From Hofstenia miamia (lineage: Eukaryota > Xenacoelomorpha > Acoela), in the NCBI GenBank assembly GCA_004352715.1, contig SCFE01000041.1:263699-327698 (forward strand): 64,000 nucleotides of DNA, read 5' to 3'. Below the pieces are notes generated by a model, which saw nothing but the letters and a program-made list of their open reading frames with translations, made no database searches and was not told the origin of the DNA. Shown here in pieces: positions 10,087 through 22,319 of this stretch. Each line of letters starts with the position of its first letter. The stretch's first letter is position 1. The position numbers and the translations under genes are program-made.

Positions 10087-12332
10087 ATATATATATGTAA
10101 ATATTTAAATACGGCCAAAACACAAATATTTTCAGACGAAAGAAATAATTTGGAATATCAATATAATTTTGTTCGCAGAATATCGATTTTCTAAAAAATA
10201 TGAATACATAGTACAATTTAATAGATCTATTAATGAAAAAATATTAACAGATGAATTTCTTGTGCTTTGAAAATTGATAAAAGAACTTTTCAAAGAGCTT
10301 TCATTTGCAAAATCCTCCATTAAAGCGGAATTAGTTAACTAGCGGTACATGGAAGAACATTTTCTGTTTTAAAATAAATTGTAAACTAAGCTAATGAGAA
10401 AATCCAACCTATAATACTAATAATAATTCAGAGGTTCATGAACCAACCGATAAAGAGAGATGTATTCAAAACATCAAATGAAAAAACACAGAGTTGTCGA
10501 TTTCTTTAATGATTTGAATTCCTATTCGTTTACTGTGTTAAAAATGTACTAATTTAGATTTGTGTACATGTTTAGAACAGATGGAACTCCTATCTTATAT
10601 TCTTATAAGATTTGTGGCGAAAAGTATGTTCATTGATATCTTAACGATGTTTTCTATGATAAATTGAGGATATACAACCACAAAATAGGAAGCGACTAAC
10701 GATTACACAATTGCTTCGAGTTTTTTGTACGTGAACCTGAAGCGTTATGAAAACGGAAAAAGGAAAATCTTGTATTACATGTAACTGTTTATAGAAAACA
10801 GAAAAGTTGTCAAAATGCACTAGTTTTTATTAAGGTAGGCACACTAGAGTTAACACATGCTAATTTCTGCAAAGCTAAATGCAATTTTTCTTTAGCTGCA
10901 ATTAACTTGCGCGGTTGAGGACAACTACTAGATAGTGTTTTTACTCATTTTAAAAACATAGCGCTTTAATTTCCTTACTTCGATGAAGCAAATACATTAT
11001 CTTCTGCACTTAATCACTTTATCTCTAATGCTTGCTAGAGACAGTTTTTGTGCACTAAATTTATAAATTTTTGTTTTATAACATTTATTTAGTTTTTCCA
11101 AAGATGACGAATATCTAACCCATAAACTGACTAAAGTTAAAGAAGTGAGAATTTGAAGATCGATTTTACTATTTTAATGGCAGAGCAAAGCCAAACTTTT
11201 TTTCATAGATTTAAAATAATGTACAAACATTAGCACACTTTAATATTACTTTATCCATTTCAATTTTATGTAACATGGATGTTTTTATTTTGATTATCTC
11301 CAAAACAATTTCTAATTTTGTTAAACACTCTTCTCAGATAGAGTTCATTTTGACTCTTCGATTCAATTTTTTATTGCTATTTGACACATGATTTTCGAGT
11401 GCATAAATATGAATAAATCTGGTTTTAATCGCAACAATACTTTCTGTTAGCATTACACTTGACAAGAATAACACCAAGAGATAGCACATCAATCAGTTGC
11501 GTGCGCAAAATTCCTAACATTATTCAAGATGGGGTTTCCAAGAACATTTTGAAGGTAAAAATGTTGTTCGTGTGTATATTTTACCATCAATGTTATCAAT
11601 GTTATGCTATGAAGACGTGAAATTTTTTAAAAGGCAAAATTTTGACATTGCTTTGCGTGAATTGATATACACAATGGTTAAATAGATATACTTAACTTCT
11701 TCTGCAGTAAAGTGGTTAGAGCCAAAATTTGGAACTATTCTCGAAGCCACATTTAGAATTTTTATTTTAAAAAGTTTGTGCTTATCTCAACTGAAGCAGC
11801 AATTCTTAAGCATTAAGAACTTACAAAAGTGGTATCCCTTAATTAATTATTAAAATACATTTTGCATAAACATTCTAGTAATTTAATCAATACTTATAAA
11901 GACTGGTACTAACTAGCAGTTAATTTTGTATTACTCTTAGTGAATAATATATATATATTTTATCATTGTGTTAACCAATTTAAATTTGTCTAACTCATAC
12001 CTCTCTTGTCTAAAAACGTCAGTCCGAATGCCTCGCAGTAATGACTGATATAGGAAGTGGTATGTTTCTAATTTCTTACTTGTTGCGTACCCATCAATTT
12101 CGAATAAAGTATATAATTTCGGCGTTTTTATCTTATAGCACATGTCCCCGACTCGTATGTTCCCTTGGATAGATTGCCAATAAGGCCATAAGCTGGTTGA
12201 TATCGAATACTTTTCATCGAGGGTGAATGCATCATGCTGTTCAAATACTAGCCAATTTTGGCAGATGATTCGAATGCATTAAGCTATAAATTCAAGAATT
12301 TATTTCTATATATAAATATGTATATATATATG
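10087..12332. other. AT-rich DNA enclosed by the 415-bp duplicates
   Basis: The frames at 10132-10320 (-) and 11937-12143 (-) are short and show no recognisable domain. Nothing else supported. Confidence 0.5.
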
Positions 12333-12747
12333 TATATAGGTATATATGTATATATCTATATATATTTTTATGAAGTTTTTGAAAATATACTTACCTAAAG
12401 AAACTAATATACCTTAACACATACCATGGTTTTATTTTGGTAGTTACCATCATTATGTTATGATTTGCATTATAAAATTAATTTTTATACTATTATTACT
12501 ACTAAATAGACTTAACTGATATCGCAAGTTCCAACAGTACTTATTAGTTTTTGAAATTGGAACCCTCAATTATTACAACTTCAAGTTATCAGAGCACAAA
12601 GAAGGCAGTCTGAGGCTGAAGGTCCTTTTCTCATTAGGGTTTTGCCATCATGGCCTATAATTTTTCGTGCCCTGTATATAATTTTGATTCATCGTTCTGC
12701 CAGTGAACTTAAAATTTTAGTCAGATGTTCATACGATCTCTTCACTA
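12333..12747 (+). repeat. 415-bp near-identical direct duplicate, copy 2
   Basis: Second copy of the block at 9671-10085; here it continues into unique sequence (after CACTAA). The 118-codon frame at 12642-12998 lies across it and has no recognisable domain. Confidence 0.9.
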
Positions 12748-13279
12748 AAGACAATCTAGAAATCATTTTACTGAAAAATAATTTTTTTAATGTTATTGTG
12801 GCCTTAGGTAACATTGCTAAAGCATTTTCTATAAAATTAATTGTAATAATAATATATAATTATATTCGTGATTCTCAACTGATTATTCAATTTCAAAGTA
12901 AAATGAAGTTGCATTTTTGTATGCTTAGATTTAAGCTCTTAATAAATTACAAAATGCACAAAAATATTGGAGATGATGTTAATCACTATTACAAATAGTA
13001 TATATTCAGTGCTGTATATATATATATATATATATATACAATTGCGTATTGTGAATATTGGGCAGAATCTTGCATAATGTGCACATTGTGAAACTGGTTT
13101 GCCTAATGTTAGGGAAAAATCAGGCAATTTTCACTTTATGCAGCATCATTTTACCAAATGAAAATAATCATTTAGAACGAATTATTTTTAAACTTAAAAA
13201 TAAATCACACAAACAGAAATCAATTTTTTTTAGCAATCAATAATATTCTTTTTATATATTTTTGCATATGATGCCAGGG
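12748..13279. other. AT-rich DNA with a short TA tract
   Basis: Contains (TA)n at about 13015-13040 and no supported gene. Confidence 0.5.
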
Positions 13280-13735
13280 TGACTACATGAGTTGCATTTT
13301 CCTGAAGTACAATATGTTTTGCATTGACATTTCACGAATCCTTGACCACATGTAGTCTTTTGCAGTAGCACTTCTCAGCGATAGACTTATATCAGGGACC
13401 TCATTTGGTTTAATCAAAACCTGATCTTTAGGACAAATGTCAGCTGTTTTAAGTTTGGCTCCTAGAATTCTCTCGTGGCAGCCTACTTTATAAGGTCAAT
13501 CATGTTCATTCAAGATGACTACAAGAAATTTTTTTTGATAGGATAGGATAAAATCTACGTCTGTAAACCTCATTGCTGCGCACTGCCCAAAACAGGTAAA
13601 TGGCTGAGCAATAGTTTTTCCGCGACATATCATCCTATCTGCTACCTTAGACTGTTCTTTATCAACTGTAAAATGATTCTCATGAACACATTCAATATTT
13701 GTATTTGATTCTTCCTCTAACTCTGTTCTCATAAA
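13280..13735 (-). pseudogene. Integrase-type retroelement C-terminus (KRBA2/SCAND3-like), broken
   Basis: Read leftward, one frame gives KVADRMICRGKTIAQPF and FLVVILNEHD, then after a shift ILGAKLKTADICPKDQ and PDISLSLRSA, and after another shift CGQGFVKCQCKTYCTSGKCN. This order (linker, small beta domain, SLR.A, GQGFVKCxC then a Cys-rich tail) matches the C-terminus of integrase-derived proteins of the KRBA2/SCAND3 type and their parent retroelements. At least two frameshifts and a stop show it is a relic. The integrase core is not present. Confidence 0.65.
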
Positions 13736-13978
13736 TCCAGCCCCAGGTGGGTGAATTTGCCTGAAATTTTATAATTTGCTCAAATTTTAAATTTGATCAG
13801 AAACTATATCTTTTAAAAGGTAGCCCATTTGTCATTGGCCAGTGACTCATTTTGATTTTTGTTTGAATTCACTGGAATTATTGTTTTAAATATGTGCTCC
13901 AAATTGTCTGCGTAATGTGCACTTTAGGGAAAATATCTGTCTAATGTTCACACTAGGAAAATATTCACAGTGAGCGTA

Positions 13979-14392
13979 ATATATATATATATATATATAT
14001 NNNNNNNNNNNNNNNNNNNNNNNNNNNNNNNNNNNNNNNNNNNNNNNNNNNNNNNNNNNNNNNNNNNNNNNNNNNNNNNNNNNNNNNNNNNNNNNNNNNN
14101 NNNNNNNNNNNNNNNNNNNNNNNNNNNNNNNNNNNNNNNNNNNNNNNNNNNNNNNNNNNNNNNNNNNNNNNNNNNNNNNNNNNNNNNNNNNNNNNNNNNN
14201 NNNNNNNNNNNNNNNNNNNNNNNNNNNNNNNNNNNNNNNNNNNNNNNNNNNNNNNNNNNNNNNNNNNNNNNNNNNNNNNNNNNNNNNNNNNNNNNNNNNN
14301 NNNNNNNNNNNNNNNNNNNNNNNNNNNNNNNNNNNNNNNNNNNNNNNNNNNNNNNNNNNNNNNNNNNNNNNNNNNNNNNNNNNNNNNNNNNN

Positions 14393-14424
<32 letters not shown>
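13979..14424. repeat. (TA)n tract containing a 392-base assembly gap
   Basis: TA repeats run into Ns at 14001-14392 and out again to about 14424. Apparent frames across the Ns are meaningless. Confidence 0.95.
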
Positions 14425-14430
<6 letters not shown>

Positions 14431-14911
14431 ATTTATGTATATATATATTGAAAACCATGGAAAACAACGTTTAATTATCTTGAAAATGACACATTAGAAT
14501 AAAAAATTTTCAACTCTTAATGCAAACATATTTATTCATAGGAGCCTGCGGTGTATATATATATATATAGAAAATTACCGTATATTTGTGAAACATTTTG
14601 TAAATACATCGAATATCGTATCAAAAAAGAAAATAAATGCCTAATACATGAAATATGAATAGGCTCCGTTCACAAGCAAAAGACGAAACAATGTATGCTA
14701 CATCATCTGAAGACTACAAATACAGTTTTGATGAATGTAATGTTTCATGCATTAGACAAACTTCAAGATAATTTGAGTACGTTTTAATGAACATCTAAAA
14801 GAACTCATACAAACAGAGATACATCAAAATATATTAACACCTCAAATAAATGCTATGTTATTATTTTATCAATATTTCTACAATATTGCTCAAAATGTAT
14901 CTGATATTGTT
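14425..14911. other. AT-rich DNA
   Basis: Contains a short TA tract at 14552-14570 and no supported gene. Confidence 0.5.
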
Positions 14912-15171
14912 GAAATTTGAATCAATTATGAAAGCATTTAAAACAGAAGCGTATATGCAGGAATTTCTGATGAAGGAATTTCAATTGTTCTCAAGTTTAG
15001 TGTTCAATTACGTGGCAGATTCCTCCAAAAACTGTCCAAATGGAAATTTGAATCAATTATGAAAGCATTTAAAACAGAAGCGTATATGCAGGAATTTCTG
15101 ATGAAGGCATTTCAATTGTTCTCAAGTTTAGTGTTCAATTACGTGGCAGATTCCTCCAAAAACTGTCCAAA
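14912..15171 (+). repeat. Tandem duplication, two 131-bp units
   Basis: A unit starting GAAATTTGAATCAATTATGA at 14912 is repeated head-to-tail at 15043 with about one base difference (GAAGGAATTT versus GAAGGCATTT). There is no recognised coding content; the 70-codon frame at 14850-15062 is a by-product. Confidence 0.9.
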
Positions 15172-16507
15172 TTTAACAAAATTGGACCAAAATGTATTTT
15201 ATTAATTAATTTCATAATTGCTAAGAATTCATTGTGAAATATTTTATCTTAAAATGAAAAAAACCAGTATAAGAAATGTGAAGGACAGAAGGATATTTTC
15301 CATTGCCTTCTAAGTTTGCTCCTGGAAACTAGTAATATATCATACGTTCTATCTTGTTAACTTCTGAGGATTAGTTGCATTTTAGTTTTATCAGGACAAA
15401 CTATAGTTTCATTGCTCTCTTTCCATCCTAAAGAAACGGCAGAAATTGTAATGAAAATTACTATTGTCTAGAATTTGAATAATTATTTCTTTAAAATATA
15501 GCTTAAATATAATTTGTGTAAGTGTTTTAAAAATAATTTTCACTGATATTTTAGAATTAAAATGATTAATTTATGCGTCATTTTACAATTGGAAAACCCG
15601 AATTGTCAATAATTGTTAAGAAAACATCATATGTTGCACGCGTGGGTTTTATAATAGCGTTTGTTTAATTCTCCAACGGTTTGATTTCCTACCTTTTTAT
15701 AATTAATGTAATTTATTAGTAATTATGTCGGGTAAATTCTAAGACCTAGACTATTAAACAAGTATTTTATACTTAGTTAAAATGTGCCTAAAAATTTATG
15801 GAATAAGTTAAACTTAAAACATGTATGTTGCAAGCTTCTAACTGGAACTTCTTATTCTATTTTGACGGAACTTAACGATCCCGCCAGACAAAGTTCACAC
15901 AGATTGGTTATGCTTTTTTATATAATCTAAAACAATAAAATATTAGATAGGAGTGACGGTATTTTTAATAGTTTGAATATATTTCATTCAAAAAAAGATG
16001 TTGATTAATATTATGGAAGGTGCGGTGAGTATCATTAGAAAACAAAAATATATTAAGTATAGAAAAATTAGATGATGAATATGACTTAAAGCAGATGTAA
16101 TCAGACAAATCTTACCTCATAAAACGCCAGCACTATGCTTATCATTTCGTACTTCGCGTCGGGTTCGGGCAGGGAACAAGGGAAGTGTCAATAAATCTTA
16201 AATTGAATGATCAGAAAGTGGATGTTCATTAGCATTCGATTTGAGAAAGATCGAAGATGTTAAGATATGCTTTGCTTGCAATCAACTAATTTGCATTAAA
16301 GTATACTCCTTGATTTAGTACCCTGTGCCAGTATGCCGGATAAATACTATATATTAAGAGATTCTTTTTTTATATTAAATGTTGAAAAAGAAATCTGGAA
16401 AGCCTATGTATACAATACATCTAATGAAGAAGTGCATATCTGGACTCATAAAGAAAATTCCTCTCGAAAATGACATTTTCTACTAATAACAGCATAGACA
16501 TTTCATC
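15172..16507. other. AT-rich intergenic DNA
   Basis: No gene, inverted repeat or known repeat supported. Confidence 0.5.
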
Positions 16508-16613
16508 ACGCAAGTCAGTGTTGACCATTTTAAAGTTTTTTTAAACTTAAGTTTAAATGAAAGTTTAATCTAACTCACATTTTTTAAACTTTCAAGTTTA
16601 AACTTAAGCTTAA

Positions 16614-17690
16614 CACTAGAACGGCCAAAAATTTTATCTACCTATAACGGTCAAAATGACCGTTTGGATTTCTGATTTCAAATATAAATAAAATATATAT
16701 TTTCCTATACAAACAAAAACAGCACTTGTTATCAACCAGTCACTCAATCACAATTTATGCATTTAATATTAACTATTTTGTCCTTCACACATTTTCCGCA
16801 CGTTAGATAATGGCAGTATGCACAGCAATTATTACTTTTGTTTGTGTGACAATGTCGACATTGTCGACGTTTATTTGATCGAGACGATTCTGGAACATCA
16901 ACAACATCATTTACATTTTGTCGTGTTAGTTCTTCAATCAACTTTTTCATGAAATCTCTTCGACATACCTCCATCAACAACTTTCTTGTACAATATGAAA
17001 GCATTAATTGCCGCAAAATCAAGAATGTTGAAAAAAACGGCTAGTCGCCAACGACATACATCTGATTTGACGGTAAGAGACCTACACATTTGATCGAGAA
17101 CATCGACACCAACTTTATTTTGATTGTAAAATAAAACTGTATTGGGCTTTCGTTTTCTCGAATTTTGGACGAATCCAAATTCATGGACAATACTAAAACA
17201 GATAAGTTTTTCTTCGCTTGATATATTGTTAGTAGCGCAGCACTTTTTTCATCGATGAGGAAAGTGGTGTCATATAACGGTTGATTAACCATTTTTGGAA
17301 TTTCTCGCCTGCTCTTTCGAATGGTACCAGTGACTGATATACGCTCTCTAAAAGTTTTTTAGCCAATTCCAGAGATTTAGAAAAGTTATCACATGTGACT
17401 TGATAACCTTTATTTTTATAAGGTTTTATATGGTTCAATGCACAATATGGTAATAATATATATGGTTCAATGCACAATGTAGTAAGAATGCACATGGTTC
17501 AATGCAAAATGAACTACAAAACGTCGTTGCCATGGAATGGTTGACATATAATGTAATTGAAAAACTCAAGAGACACTAGATATATTGTTTGTCATAAGTT
17601 GTATCAAATTTATGTACCCTCAATTAGCTTCAGTTTTGATAGTACGTCATAGACGGTCATTTTGACCGTTTGGCCGTTATAGGTATATGC
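16614..17690 (-). mobile_element. piggyBac-like element nested in the hAT element
   Basis: The left edge follows TTAA at 16610-16613 and carries CTATAACGGTCAAAATGACC (16642 onward). The right edge carries the inverted version, GACGGTCATTTTGACCGTTT then GGCCGTTATAGGTA (17652-17685). TTAA targets and such GGTCAnnnTGACC subterminal palindromes are usual for piggyBac. The right TTAA is not preserved. It encloses a transposase relic on the minus strand. Confidence 0.65.
16744..17495 (-). pseudogene. piggyBac-type transposase pseudogene (DDE_Tnp_1_7 family)
   Basis: Three minus-strand frames read in order. The first has GYQVTCDNFSKSLELAKKLL (17345-17415), which corresponds to the catalytic-Asp block D.FFTS..LA..L. 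The second has EKSAALLTIYQAKKNLSVLVLS with a following ENESPIQFY (17140-17255). The third is the C-terminal Cys-rich zinc-binding tail RRQCRHCHTNKSNNCCAYCH...CGKCVKD (16770-16880). The N-terminal half is missing and the frames are separated by frameshifts or stops, so the copy is inactive. Confidence 0.8.
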
Positions 17691-17838
17691 ATCATTTTCC
17701 ACTAAATGTCCAGGAGTTTTTGAACGAAATTTACCGTGCTTATAATTCATGACTACACAATAAATATTTCAAGAGTTAAGCCTCATAAATGAATTTGTTT
17801 TTACAGGATAATAAAATGAATGAGTGCAAGCGGTCAAA

Positions 17839-19151
17839 ATGACCTTTGTCATACGAAAATTACCTCAAGAAAAACGCTCAAAGAATTATGAATGCACTTT
17901 GTGTGCCTGTGCTTTACCTGGTATTACCGAAAAGAATTTCTTGAATCATTCCGTACAACATTTTACTGCTTATCATATTGACAAAAAGAAGGAATTAGAA
18001 ACTTGTATCTCAAAACCAATCGAGAATCAGCACTTCTTTTAAAGCCAAGTCTGAAGCCGAAATCACCAATGAAGCAATTAGTCAATCTTTTGGCGAGACT
18101 GGGTTACCAATGAATATCTTTATGTGCCAAAAAACCGGAAATTTCTGAATAGTGTTATACAATATCGAAAGATTCCGAACTACAAAACTATAAAGTGTTG
18201 TATATCAACATTGGCGAAAGAGAAGTTGGATAAGATTGCGAATCTCCCTTCATACGGAGTCCAACTCGACCATTGGAGCAACATCCGAGGTCAAAACGTG
18301 ATAGTCAATTACATGGCCCTAAACTTAGCAAAACACGCTGGTACGGTCACCACGCTCTATTGAATTGGGTTACGACGAAGTTGACAGAACCAAACGCAAA
18401 ACGTGAAGAGAACCCGCGTGCTTATAGTTGCCTCGATAATCTTGCTATAACTCAGATGTTTAAAGTTCATCAAAAGATTATGGAAATTGGAAGGTCTTTT
18501 GAAAGCGCGCACCCCATATCAGACAACACAGTTTGTGCTATTCGCCAATTGGACATTGTTTATCAACGTTCGTCACTTAATAACTTGCACGATCTAGTCA
18601 AAATGTTTTTGTCAAGACTTCAAAACTCTCTTAAATAGAAGGTTTTCGTCCTTCTCAGTGGTAACTCTGGCATGTTGTTTGATTAATCCTTCAAAGGATC
18701 ACCGTTCATTTTGACTCAGAATGAACAAGAACTTGCGGTGCGGTGACGTACATTACCGATCAAGCCATTATGGAAACAGGAGAGGTTGTGGGTGAAGAAC
18801 TTTCGTTATTGAAACAGCACCAATGGATCCTATTGAAGATATCTTCAGTGCGTGCTTGAACCCATCAAAAAAAGTGAATTTGGATAACTCTTTTAATACG
18901 TGGTTATTGAAGAAGAATTGCGAGATTCATTGTACTATGTAGATGTTAAAATATCAGCTTTTGAGTTCTTCCGCAAGTATGATGCTCAAAACAAGTATCC
19001 ACGACTACAAGGGGTGGCTCGACGTCTCTTAGGGGATATGCCATCGCCTGCCAACTGTGAGAGGGCGTTTTCGGCTGCGAAATTCTCCGAAAACCGAAGA
19101 AACCGAATAAGCATGAGTACTACCAAAGATAGACTTATAATTTGTTCTTGA
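17839..19151 (+). pseudogene. hAT transposase pseudogene
   Basis: The parts, in order, are an N-terminal Cys/His segment (NYECTLCACALPG...H...H, from 17884), a middle block with QLDHWSNIRGQNVIVNYMA (near 18265), SKTRWYGHHALLNWV (near 18330) after a frame change, and the hAT C-terminal dimerisation block YPRLQGVARRLLGDMPSPAN then ERAFSAAKFSENRRNRIS (18990-19110). ERAFS and RRNR are hallmarks of that domain. Stops near 18361 and 18636 and several frame changes show that it is dead. It lies inside the 8-bp-flanked hAT unit. Confidence 0.83.
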
Positions 19152-19287
19152 AATCTCAGTTTGAAATTGAAGTTTCAAAGTTTCTTTTTAAAGTTTAAAC
19201 ATAAATGCTAAAGTTTAAACTTGAGTTTAAACAAAAGTGAAGAAGTTTAAAAGGATAATAAAGTTTAAATAAAGTTAAAACGCAAGT

Positions 19288-20130
19288 AATAGAATAAATT
19301 CAAAATTATTGAAAATTTAATATTTACACAATTTAGGTTTGTATATATTCTAACAGTGTGTGTGAAAAAATTCACTATTCTCGACGATAATTGATATTCA
19401 AGTCTTAAGGGTTATTTAAAACTATACCGATTATACAAATTTAGATTACTTTGCTAGTTATTTCGAAAATTTTGCCAATTATGTTTCCATTTTCGAAAGA
19501 TAATGATACTCCAATTAGGAGAAATAGTTTAAATGGCAATTAAAAATAATGTGCGTCATCGCTTTGCGATCTTTTTTAAATTAACCATTTTTGAAAGTAT
19601 CTTTGGTTGGTATAATGTAATGATGGAAACATACACTTTTTTGATTTAAGTTTCTTGCATTGAATAACAGAATATATTTTCCCAGAAAATGGCAAGCGCA
19701 TCTTTACATGCGCAAAGTATGTTCTTGCATTTTCAAATAAATTAATGAGAAATCACGAAAGTTTGGATATTGGAAATATTTTCTTTGAAAGTTCCGATTT
19801 CTTAAAAATCTATGTAATTGTCATCATATGATTGACTGCATATTTTATTTTGAGCATACAGTTCCCAAATATATTATTAGTGCATACATCAGCATATATA
19901 TATATATATAAATTTTGGTTTCTATGAGCTTAAATCACATTCTCTTTCTAAATAGTTTGCAATTATATTTAAAAATTGTTTTTTTCTTAATTTTTATGGT
20001 AAATCTGTTTTAAAATTGTCTTAGTGGCTTAAAAATTTTGGCGATTTTGGGCACAATTAACTACTTCAATGTTACTATTAAATTTGACTTAAAATAGATT
20101 CAGTAATGATTTAACATTTGACATATTTAG
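19288..20130. other. AT-rich DNA upstream of the SRCIN1-like exons
   Basis: No further exon could be supported, so the true 5' end of the SRCIN1-like gene is unknown. A short TA tract is at 19895-19910. Confidence 0.4.
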
Positions 20131-20203
20131 GAAATATTAATGCAAGACTATATGATGAAGCTCAAACAGAGGTTTTTAAGAAAATGTCAAGCAACTAGAG
20201 AGA
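20131..20203 (+). CDS. SRCIN1-like: SRCIN1/KIAA1217-like gene, exon a (N-terminal)
   Basis: Lies between acceptor ATATTTAG and donor A|GTAAGT, phase 0 to phase 1. It encodes EILMQDYMMKLKQRFLRK and a few more residues, then continues in frame into exon b. A possible start Met is at 20140. The stretch resembles the early EAFLEHLKQKYP helix of KIAA1217 (SKT). The family consists of scaffold proteins with an AIP3/Bud6-like domain and coiled coils; SRCIN1/p140Cap restrains Src and tunes actin at synapses. The exon is short, so its support is the strong donor and the phase fit rather than length. Confidence 0.55.
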
Positions 20204-20589
20204 GTAAGTCCCTAGTTTTAAAACTTCTTTTTGGATCTCATTAAAATTATATTTAATAGAATTTCTTTCGTATATCTGACCAAAACAATATATATTTTCT
20301 ATCCATAATTCAATTTAATATCTCAAAAACATGGTCCTCAGAGCCTGCATTCAGGAAATTGGACAAAAAGATTGCTTAAGGATATATTAAAAATCTATTC
20401 TAGTCTCATATTAGTTCTACCTGCCTCATTGTATATTAGCCTAATGATATTGCCCCGGAGATAATCATTTTACCTGGGAGGGAATTACCCTTGTAAATTC
20501 TTTTCTGCTCTTCACCAATGTACTGTAACTACTTCTAGCCTCTCTTGTCATTCTTGCTTTCCTTTTTACTTCTACATCTCTACATTGGC

Positions 20590-21245
20590 TCTGACTCTTA
20601 TGCAGTTTGTAGTTGTACAGGAAATAAAGCACTTATTTATTTATTATTATTACTGCTCTTAGTGGTCTAATTACTACTGAGACTACATCAACCTTCCCTC
20701 ACTTCCACAAACTCTATATTCTTTCTTCCAACTCTGTTTTGTATGAACATATTATATTTTTCTTCACTTAAACTTTTGAGTTCTTTAGTGTCTCAGCCCT
20801 TCTGTCAGAGTTCTTCGTGCAGCTTCGCCAGATCGCTTGTCGATATATTGCTATTATCAATGCATTTGTTTCTCTTTTCAGCACTGCCTTTCTTCGATTT
20901 GTAGCCTGTTGTTGCTTCCTCTCTGTTATAGTTTTCTGTAATCCTGTAGTATTTATCTATGTATTCTCTGTTATAGTTCTCTGTAATCCTGTAGTATTTA
21001 TTCATGTATAGAACCAGGCCTACGATATTCTTTCAATCTATATCCAGTTTTTTATGTCTTCTTTCCTTTCCTTCCGGCCAAACCTTCTCACATTTTTATT
21101 TATCTCCTCTATATTAGCTGTTCACATCTTTCCTAATACTTCTGATTCTACAGCTTCTTCAGCACTTAATAATGATTTACCCTTTTGGCTGGTTGACCAG
21201 TACAAGCCTTCATTTAGATGGGATACTCATTCTGTTATTTAAGTC
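20590..21245 (-). mobile_element. LINE fragment: region between RT and its C-terminal tail
   Basis: Read leftward, the first recognisable block (near 21150) is SLLSAEEAVESEVLGKM, matching the LLSVEEAVEAE block found downstream of RT in a widespread animal LINE family. The last block (near 20690-20740) reads, with a stop, as TELEERI.SLWK.GKVDVV, matching the usual Y..L..EIERLWK..KV..V tail. The sequence between them includes the 45-bp tandem repeat. A related piece at 51.5-52.0 kb has RLLSVEEAVEAEALG. The copy is badly eroded. Confidence 0.55.
20920..21009 (+). repeat. Two tandem 45-bp units
   Basis: TCTCTGTTATAGTTTTCTGT... at 20920 recurs at 20965 with three or so differences. It lies within the LINE remnant. 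Confidence 0.85.
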
Positions 21246-22319
21246 TAGCTCTCGACATATTAATAGCCTTTCTACTGTTATATCAGTTCAATGCTGACAT
21301 GCTTTACTAAGCAATTGAAACATGAGGATTTTTTAGAGGCCTGACGAAATGGTCAGAATTACAAAGAAATATTCTTTTAATTTTGCACTATATACAAAAG
21401 AAAATACACTTCGTTTACATAACCAATTACACCGGAGGTAATGTAATGACATTTGATCACAACTTCTAAAAATTTCGAAGTTCATAATTTTTTGTGTGGG
21501 TCAATTATTTACTTTAAACGAGAAATTGTGTAACAAGCTTCTGGGATCACTACTAGCTTCTTTCTAATGATTAATCCAAATTGATGTTATATTCTATAAT
21601 GGTTATGCTGCTTCAGCAAGTTGTGTAGATGAAACTATTGACTAGTAAATTTAGTTAATTTAGGCTAAAAGATACCTATATTTAGGGTTATAAGATTTTG
21701 TGTGTTCATTTATTTCTAAAATGGCAGAACTAAGCTGTATGCCACACCGCCACAGCACATTAAGCACATTAACATGATTGCACAAAGTGTATTATACTAG
21801 GAAACAACTAAGATAATTTGTTATAAAACAAACACCGTTTAAATGGATACTTTAGCAACTCATATTTGCCAACGGCTAGTGAAATGTTTAAAATCAAAAC
21901 TATTTACACCACGTATTCATTCATGAATACTTAATTCAAAATGGCTTAAAATTGAAAATATTTATTTAAATATCTTCTGTATGTATTTATCATTTTTACC
22001 TGCCTTGCAATAAAAAGATATTGTATTTTGTCAAACAAATACAAGAGCAATGATTTGTAAATGCTTGTTATTTGTATGCTTTACAGAAACATGGAAGTAG
22101 TGTCATTGTAGTTCCATAATAAACTTCCTAGCTTTCGAGAAGATGGCAGATGGTCGAGTTATTACAACTTAAGTTGAAGTGTGTTTGCACTCGTAACTAA
22201 TTGACTGTAGTAATTTGTTGCAAGGTAAACATTCGCATATATTTGGTTGCTTACTCACTTGCTAGATAAATTGACCCGTTGTGTAAAATGACCTTTCAAT
22301 TATAATTCCCACGTATTAG

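Larger units (their letters stand above)
16508..19287 (+). mobile_element. hAT transposon with 8-bp TSD and nested piggyBac-like insertion
   Basis: An 8-bp sequence ACGCAAGT flanks the unit at 16508-16515 and 19280-19287. The left end begins CAGTGTTGACC, a hAT-type terminus. Subterminal AAGTTTAAACTT-like repeats cluster at both ends (16535-16610 and 19180-19275), as in hAT transposase-binding regions. A hAT transposase relic lies at 17839-19151 and a piggyBac-like relic fills 16614-17690. The right terminus lacks a recognisable CAACACTG, so it is eroded or trimmed. Confidence 0.7.
20204..22319. other. Putative intron a-b, carrying LINE RT remnants
   Basis: Contains the LINE fragment at 20590-21245 and no other supported feature. 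Confidence 0.5.

Noticed and set aside
10132-10320. 62-codon minus-strand frame
   Set aside because: Short, AT-driven composition, no domain.
12642-13127. Overlapping frames near 12.6-13.1 kb
   Set aside because: Ile/Asn/Lys-rich translations of AT-rich DNA overlapping a duplicated non-coding block.
13886-14497. Long frames on both strands across 14001-14392
   Set aside because: They are built from Ns and TA repeats.
20920-21009. CRISPR-like direct repeats
   Set aside because: Two adjacent tandem units without spacers, in a eukaryotic LINE remnant.
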